Below are positions 31,186 through 36,119 of a DNA stretch of 36,119 nucleotides, one piece after another. The stretch is taken from positions 1 through 36,119 of the forward strand of contig JAZUKE010000013.1 in the NCBI GenBank assembly GCA_045643125.1, in the 5' to 3' direction. Source of the stretch: UBA1206 sp045643125 (lineage in GTDB: Bacteria; Bacillota; Clostridia; Oscillospirales; CAG-382). The first letter of the stretch is position 1; every line of letters begins with the position of its first letter. The notes under the pieces are model-generated. The model had not been told where the DNA came from and did no database searches. It saw nothing but the letters and a program-made list of their open reading frames with translations. Made by a program: the position numbers and the translations under genes.

Positions 31186-33201
31186 ACTTGTGTTTTCGTT
31201 TTTGAGTTTTACGATCAGATTCGCAAGATCGGACACGGTGGTGCAGTATTCGTATGCTTCTTCGGGTATCTGAACGCCGAATTCGTTTTCTATCCGCATA
31301 AGGGCGCCGATCCTTTGCAGACTGTCGCTGCCGAGGTCGTCGGTAAACGTCGAATCGTCTTTTATGAGGTCGATGTTGATTTCAAGTTCTTCGGCAAAGC
31401 ATTGTTTTATCTTTTCCTTGATATCGCCGTCGGCGCAGACAGACGAAACGTATTCATTTTTATTCATCTCTTTCGCTTCTTCGTTCGTTCTGACCGCTTC
31501 GTAAGTTTCGACGCTGCCGACAGGAAGATTTTTGTATTTTATTTTTCCGCTTTCCACTCCGTCACGTATCGCGGCACGCTTGACTTTTATCGTTCCCGAC
31601 GTCGGAAGTGTCTGCGGTGTGACAAGTATCAGTCTTGCGCGTTTGAGTTGCCGCAGGCTTCTGTTGCGTTTGTCGAGAGATGAAGCGAGTTTTGCGAGAT
31701 AGACGTTGTCGTTGAATCTGTTGCCTACGTTGAGAATGAGCGTCACAAGCTCGTCGTTGTTCTTTTTCAACCCGAATACCGCGAGCTGTTCCACGCCCTC
31801 GATACCGGCAAATGCGTCTTCTATTTCGTCGGGATAGACGTTTTCGCCCGATTCGCCGATGATGACGTCTTTTATACGTCCATCTATCCACATTCTGCCT
31901 TTATCACCGAGCTTTACGACGTCGCCGGTCGCAAACCAGCCGTCAGAATCAACTGCGGGAGGCAGAAGATCGCCGTTTTCAAGTCTTGCGACGTGCATAG
32001 CGTTGCTGCGTATCAGAAGCTCTCCGCGGTTCGGATCGTTTCCGTCGGGCTTTATTTTGTATTCCGATATCGGGAGCGGAAGCCCCACGCTGCCGGAAAG
32101 ACGTGTCTTTAAGTCTATTTTGTTTTCGTAAGACGTTATTGCCGTTTCCGTCATACCGAAGCCGACCGTCACGGCGTAGCCGAGAGCGTTGACCGTTCTC
32201 AGATGCTTTTCGGAAACGTGAGCGCCGCCGACGACTATCTGCATCATACTGTCTCCGAACAGATTTGCATTGATTGATCTGAACAGTTTTTTGCCGACTT
32301 TCAGCCCCCATCTCGGATTTATCCGCTGACAGGTGAGCGAAATTGTCGTCATTATCTTAAACGCCGCACGTTTGAAAAACGACTGCTCGGCAACACGTTT
32401 CGAAATGGTGTTTGATATCGAATTGACGAGCAGCGGCACTGTGAGTATCATCTGTGCGCCGCATTTGCGGCAGGTCTCCATAATCGTCTGCGGAGAACGG
32501 TCTTTGAGATATATCTGCGGATAATTCTGGAACGGAGTTGTCAGCACGTTCGTGAGGATGCCGAAAATATGGTTGAGCGGCAGAAAACTGACCGTTCTTA
32601 TTTTGCCTTCGCTTTCACAAGTCAGACACGGATAAGGCTGATGCTTTGAAAATCCTATTATCTGACGGCACATTGCATCCCCGTTGTAGACGTATACGCG
32701 TGATGTTGAAGTCGTGCCGGAGGTGCAGGCGGCGACAAGGTCAGCCCAATCGGGTTTGTAGTTTTCGGACGGTTTTTCGCTTTCTCCCATCACTTCTTCG
32801 GGAGTGAGCTGAACGTAAGGAAGATCGCGTTTTCTGCGTGTCACGAGAGAGCGTGCGCCTGCCTGCTTCATCAGGTGATCTATTCCCTTGTCGTCAAGCG
32901 ACGGATCAAGAAGCAGCACTCTGCGTCCCGCTGAAAGCAGTCCCCAAAAGATGATCGGCCATTCCTTGCAGGTATCGACAGCGATTCCCGTCCAGCCGTC
33001 TTTTTCGCCGAAAGAAAGACGCATAATATTTTCCGAAACCGCAAAAGAACGGTTTTCGAGGTACTCGTAATCGTATTCTTTTACTTCGTCGTTTTCGAGC
33101 CAGACGGCAAAGGTCTGCCCCTTATCAAGACACAGAACTTCAAATAAATGTCTGAAATTCAGTTCTTTTTCAAGCAATGCGGTTTTGTCTGCCCAGGTCA
33201 T
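31180..33201 (-). CDS. Fused adenylation (acyl-CoA synthetase-like) and acyl carrier protein
   Basis: A 673-residue two-domain protein. Residues about 1-540 form an ANL-superfamily adenylation domain: ATP-loop CTSGTTSTSRVYV at 159-171, VGFGMTETA in the middle, GWFATGD, the hinge GRIKDVII, ENVYPDEIED, and a late lysine in SGTIKVKR. Residues about 590-673 form an acyl carrier protein with the phosphopantetheine serine S627 in LGSDSLQ. The protein would activate a carboxylic acid with ATP and load it on its own carrier arm. The ATP-loop differs from the usual TSGTTGxPKG by losing the second Gly and the Lys. No condensing, reductase or thioesterase gene is nearby, so the product is unknown. GGAGGAG precedes the ATG. 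Confidence 0.88.
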   Translation of the reverse strand: MTWADKTALLEKELNFRHLFEVLCLDKGQTFAVWLENDEVKEYDYEYLENRSFAVSENIMRLSFGEKDGWTGIAVDTCKEWPIIFWGLLSAGRRVLLLDPSLDDKGIDHLMKQAGARSLVTRRKRDLPYVQLTPEEVMGESEKPSENYKPDWADLVAACTSGTTSTSRVYVYNGDAMCRQIIGFSKHQPYPCLTCESEGKIRTVSFLPLNHIFGILTNVLTTPFQNYPQIYLKDRSPQTIMETCRKCGAQMILTVPLLVNSISNTISKRVAEQSFFKRAAFKIMTTISLTCQRINPRWGLKVGKKLFRSINANLFGDSMMQIVVGGAHVSEKHLRTVNALGYAVTVGFGMTETAITSYENKIDLKTRLSGSVGLPLPISEYKIKPDGNDPNRGELLIRSNAMHVARLENGDLLPPAVDSDGWFATGDVVKLGDKGRMWIDGRIKDVIIGESGENVYPDEIEDAFAGIEGVEQLAVFGLKKNNDELVTLILNVGNRFNDNVYLAKLASSLDKRNRSLRQLKRARLILVTPQTLPTSGTIKVKRAAIRDGVESGKIKYKNLPVGSVETYEAVRTNEEAKEMNKNEYVSSVCADGDIKEKIKQCFAEELEINIDLIKDDSTFTDDLGSDSLQRIGALMRIENEFGVQIPEEAYEYCTTVSDLANLIVKLKNENTSK

Positions 33202-33229
33202 TTACGCTCCTCCATTCAACATCAAGCGC

Positions 33230-33257
33230 ATTATAGCATTTTGCAAAATAAAGTCAA
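33230..33257 (-). promoter_or_regulatory. Promoter of the adenylation-ACP gene
   Basis: Minus strand: -35 TTGACT (33252-33257), 16-bp spacer, -10 TATAAT (33230-33235). Confidence 0.7.
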
Positions 33258-33266
33258 GTCGAACTA

Positions 33267-33294
33267 TTGATTTTTCGATATAAAATGGTATAAT
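33267..33294 (+). promoter_or_regulatory. Promoter of the PHP-glycosidase operon
   Basis: -35 TTGATT (33267-33272), 16-bp spacer, -10 TATAAT (33289-33294), back to back with the previous promoter. AAAGGAG precedes the ATG at 33379. Confidence 0.65.
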
Positions 33295-33378
33295 AAACGA
33301 TGATATTTATCTTAATTATTTCTTAAATATCAGTTTGAACCATTAAATATTATCTGCAGTTAACAAAGGAGACGCATT

Positions 33379-34320
33379 ATGAGAAAATATCTTTTACCGG
33401 ACAAGAAACAGTACAAGGCAAATATGCACTGCCATTCGACACTTTCCGACGGCAGACTGACCGTTGAACAGCTGAAGGATGCCTACAAATCGCACGGATA
33501 TTCGATCCTCGCATATTCCGATCACAACAAGCTCATACCGCACAACGATCTGCGTGACGACGCTTTTCTGCCGATAACATCTATTGAAATAGATATGACC
33601 GAATATGCGCCGAATTGGCTTTACGCGAGAACGTATCACATCAACTTTTTCTCCAAAGACGCCGACAGAACGGAGTTCATCCACGTTGACAGAGCTTACG
33701 ACTACAAGGTGGCAAACGATATGATCGAGCGCGCTGCCGCAGAAGGCTTTGTGGCACAGTACAACCATCCGCGCTGGTCGCTCCAGCAGCCGGACGATTT
33801 TCTGCCTCTCAAAGGTCTTAAACTGTTCGAGACCTTCAACACCGGCTGTGAAATAGAAATGGCAAACGGCTACGGCGATTACGAATACGAGCTTATGCTT
33901 ACCAAGGGCAGCCGCGTGCTTCCGTCCTGCACCGACGACAACCACGACGCGACGACAGATTTTGATTCGCCTTACAACGATTCTTTCGGCGGATTCAATA
34001 TGATCTGTATGGACAAACTCGGTTATGACGAATTTTTCGACGCTATCGAAAATGGTGATATGTACGCTTCCACAAGTCCCGAAATTAAAGCGCTTTACGT
34101 TGAGGACGGCAAGATACATATTGAATGTTCCCCTGCCAAGACGATAATGCTCCGCACCGACGGCAGACTCAGCGGTCCCGTTCATTCAAATAACTGCGAT
34201 CTGACGTCACACGACTTTGCAATACCTGCCGACACTTCCTGGAAGTACCTCCGTTTTGAGGTTTGGGACAACAAAGGCAAAGCGTTCACGCGCGCCTATG
34301 ACGTTTCGGAAATAAGATGA
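33379..34320 (+). CDS. PHP-domain metal-dependent phosphoesterase
   Basis: A 313-residue cytoplasmic protein of the polymerase and histidinol phosphatase (PHP) superfamily. The metal ligands are visible as H17 and H19 in MHCHSTLSDGRL with D24, then YSDHN, the family-typical late YNHPRWS, and CTDDNHD. Such proteins hydrolyse phosphate esters or phosphodiesters with two or three bound metals. The C-terminal part (about 230-313) is beta-rich and may be an added sandwich domain. It is the first gene of a new transcript, and its stop overlaps the ATG of the following lipoprotein gene by 4 nt. The natural substrate is not predictable. Confidence 0.88.
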   Translation: MRKYLLPDKKQYKANMHCHSTLSDGRLTVEQLKDAYKSHGYSILAYSDHNKLIPHNDLRDDAFLPITSIEIDMTEYAPNWLYARTYHINFFSKDADRTEFIHVDRAYDYKVANDMIERAAAEGFVAQYNHPRWSLQQPDDFLPLKGLKLFETFNTGCEIEMANGYGDYEYELMLTKGSRVLPSCTDDNHDATTDFDSPYNDSFGGFNMICMDKLGYDEFFDAIENGDMYASTSPEIKALYVEDGKIHIECSPAKTIMLRTDGRLSGPVHSNNCDLTSHDFAIPADTSWKYLRFEVWDNKGKAFTRAYDVSEIR

Positions 34321-36119
34321 AGAACGGAAGAACAATATCTTTTTTACTCATAATCGTTATGACACTTACATTGTTTTCATGTTCAGCCGAAACAAACGAA
34401 AAATCGGAAGAAGATATGTCTTTGGCAAATTCTGTTGAAGATATATCCGAAGAAAGTATCGAAGAGATTTCCGAAGGATCGGAAGTGCCGCCTGAGGATT
34501 CGCATTGGATAACGATAGGTGATACCGAATACGGATTTCCCGACGCAAACGTAAACGCGGCAGAGATCGTTTCCGACGGAATTTATTTCACGAACGATGC
34601 AAAGCAGATAATTGCGCCGAAATGCGGTCTTGACCGCACTGACGTTGTCGTGCTTGACGGTATGATATCGTATATATCTCCCGACGGCGTACCCGCCATT
34701 ATCCCCAACTGCGGAGGCGCGGTTATAACCTTTGCGGGCAGCTTTGCGCCTCTTGCGTCTTCCCTTTCGATCGGCGACAAGTTAAAAACGCGAAAGCTCG
34801 ATACCGATTCTTTTGCGGGCACTCACGTCACGGTAAACGGAGTTATCTATCCCGTGAACATCACAAACGGCATACGCGCTCCCGAAGGCGTGACGGCACT
34901 CTATACGCCTGAATTCGGCAAAACCACCGGAACAAATCAGTACGGCATAGAGGTCGCCGTTTCGGACGGCAAAGTTACTGCGGTAGAAACGGGTATCGGA
35001 AATATCGCTATCCCCGAAAACGGTTTTGTACTCAGCATCCACAAGGACGCTGCGATGTACAACAAGTCACGCAGGATCAAAAAAGGCGAAAATGCTTCCG
35101 TTTTCAGTGGGCAGCCGAATTACCATTGTTCTCTGCTCAATATAACGGGGACAAACGTAACGAGAAGCGAAAACGCGCTTATCCTTTACAAGGACAGATC
35201 TTCCACGCAGACGAATCCTTACGGATTTGAGATAGCCGTTGACGAAAACGGCAATATGATCGCAAGCGGACATTCGGGAAACATACAGATACCGAAAAAC
35301 GGATTTGTGCTTTCCGGTCACGGAACTAACGAGGAACTGCTTGAAAACTGCTATCTTGAGGGCGGCAAAGCCGTCATCGTGAACAGCGGCAAGGTACTTG
35401 TTTATTATGCACCCGATGCGGTGTTTATAAACGAACAGACGAGATTTGCAAAGCTCGAAGAGGAATATCTTTCTCTTTCTGCGTCTTTCGTCTGTGACGC
35501 TTCCGATGAATACACAAAAGCAAAAGCGGCAGTCGAAGAAACCAAACGGCTTTGGGAAAGCGGAGATATCGGAAAGGCGGGAGAAAGATTTGATTCCGAC
35601 GCCGAACTTCTCACTTCCCTTGAGATCTCGCTTATCTCCTTCCCCGTCATAGAAAACCGCGGAACGTGGTACCGAAGCCACGAAAAGAGCGAAGAAGAGG
35701 TACGCAGAATCGTCGGCGATATGGCGTCTATGGGCATAAATACGCTTTATCTTGAAACGTGGTACAACGGCAGTTTTATCGGATATTCCGATAATGAGCT
35801 GATAATCCATTCAAGCGCAAACGACGGATTCGACGCACTGGAAGCGTTCACGCGGATATGTCACGAATACGGTATCAGCGTACACGCATGGGTGGAAAAC
35901 TTCTTTATCGGCACGGTAGAAAACCAGGAGCTTGCGAACAAAAAGCTCGCCAACCATTTTGAAAACAGATGGCTCAAGGACAAAACGGGAAAGAATACGT
36001 TTTACTATTCCGTTTCAAACACGAACTTCATCTTCCTCGATCCGTTCGATCCCGAAGTGAGAAAACTGCTGATAGATTTTTACGACGAGATACTTACCAA
36101 ATATGACGTTGACGGAATA
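34317..36119 (+). CDS. Glycosyl hydrolase-like lipoprotein (GHL10/DUF187), partial
   Basis: An open frame of 601 codons that runs off the right edge. It starts at an ATG overlapping the PHP stop (ATGA). A signal peptide ends in TLFSC with lipidated C22, then a Ser/Glu-rich tether (about 23-62). The middle (about 63-390) contains two similar blocks, QYGIEVAV...IPENGFVLS and PYGFEIAV...IPKNGFVLSGHG, which look like repeats of one beta unit. A helical spacer (about 375-440) leads into a TIM-barrel start typical of GHL10-type glycosidases: RGTWYRSHEKSEEEVRRI, MGINTLYLETWYNG, YGISVHAWVENF. The catalytic end of the barrel lies outside the window. It is probably an extracellular carbohydrate-active enzyme held on the membrane. 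Confidence 0.83.
   Translation, partial: MKNGRTISFLLIIVMTLTLFSCSAETNEKSEEDMSLANSVEDISEESIEEISEGSEVPPEDSHWITIGDTEYGFPDANVNAAEIVSDGIYFTNDAKQIIAPKCGLDRTDVVVLDGMISYISPDGVPAIIPNCGGAVITFAGSFAPLASSLSIGDKLKTRKLDTDSFAGTHVTVNGVIYPVNITNGIRAPEGVTALYTPEFGKTTGTNQYGIEVAVSDGKVTAVETGIGNIAIPENGFVLSIHKDAAMYNKSRRIKKGENASVFSGQPNYHCSLLNITGTNVTRSENALILYKDRSSTQTNPYGFEIAVDENGNMIASGHSGNIQIPKNGFVLSGHGTNEELLENCYLEGGKAVIVNSGKVLVYYAPDAVFINEQTRFAKLEEEYLSLSASFVCDASDEYTKAKAAVEETKRLWESGDIGKAGERFDSDAELLTSLEISLISFPVIENRGTWYRSHEKSEEEVRRIVGDMASMGINTLYLETWYNGSFIGYSDNELIIHSSANDGFDALEAFTRICHEYGISVHAWVENFFIGTVENQELANKKLANHFENRWLKDKTGKNTFYYSVSNTNFIFLDPFDPEVRKLLIDFYDEILTKYDVDGI

Overview
The window looks like chromosomal DNA of an uncultured Gram-positive anaerobe of the class Clostridia, probably an Oscillospirales/Ruminococcaceae-type gut bacterium. 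The basis is GGAGG-type ribosome binding sites, TTGACA/TATAAT promoters, several lipoproteins with Ser/Glu-rich tethers, a dockerin-bearing secreted enzyme, a BceAB-RS-type module, and a small 'SSTECTG' protein that I associate with this group from memory. I see no rRNA, CRISPR array, insertion sequence or complete prophage.

Layout. 1-1000: 3' end of a membrane-anchored surface protein, a small Cys-rich protein, and a minus-strand tRNA-Leu(TAA)/initiator tRNA-Met operon with its own promoter and terminators, plus a tRNA-like 3' fragment. 1100-2665: minus-strand operon for a polyprenol-phosphate glycosyltransferase and two small conserved proteins. 2690-7240: plus-strand operon murQ, a large secreted glycerophosphodiesterase with a C-terminal dockerin, and a lipoprotein with a cohesin-like domain. 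7250-11860: an ABC transporter and two-component system of the BceAB-RS type. 11884-14283: two tandem CNNM/CorC-type membrane proteins. 14292-15048: a lone membrane protein.

15075-19420: minus-strand MoxR ATPase, DUF58 and transglutaminase operon. 19451-22260: tldD-tldE. 22272-26560: minus-strand operon of an rRNA methyltransferase, an ACT-domain protein, a PFL-family protein and an ArsB/NhaD/SLC13-type permease. 26580-31174: plus-strand operon of a DUF4434 lipoprotein, a PAP2 phosphatase remnant, an esterase, an Lgt-like protein and a Gfo/Idh/MocA oxidoreductase. 31180-33257: a fused adenylation-acyl carrier protein. 33267-end: a PHP phosphoesterase and the start of a large glycosidase-like lipoprotein cut by the window edge.

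The common theme is the cell surface: wall salvage (MurQ, glycerophosphodiesterase), antimicrobial-peptide defence, lipoproteins and surface carbohydrate enzymes. The most striking item is the adjacent dockerin/cohesin pair at 3591-7181. It reads as a two-component, membrane-tethered cohesin-dockerin complex carrying a phosphodiesterase rather than a cellulase, encoded with a muropeptide-recycling enzyme. The second is a perfect 13-bp-arm palindrome between two back-to-back consensus promoters at 26532-26650.
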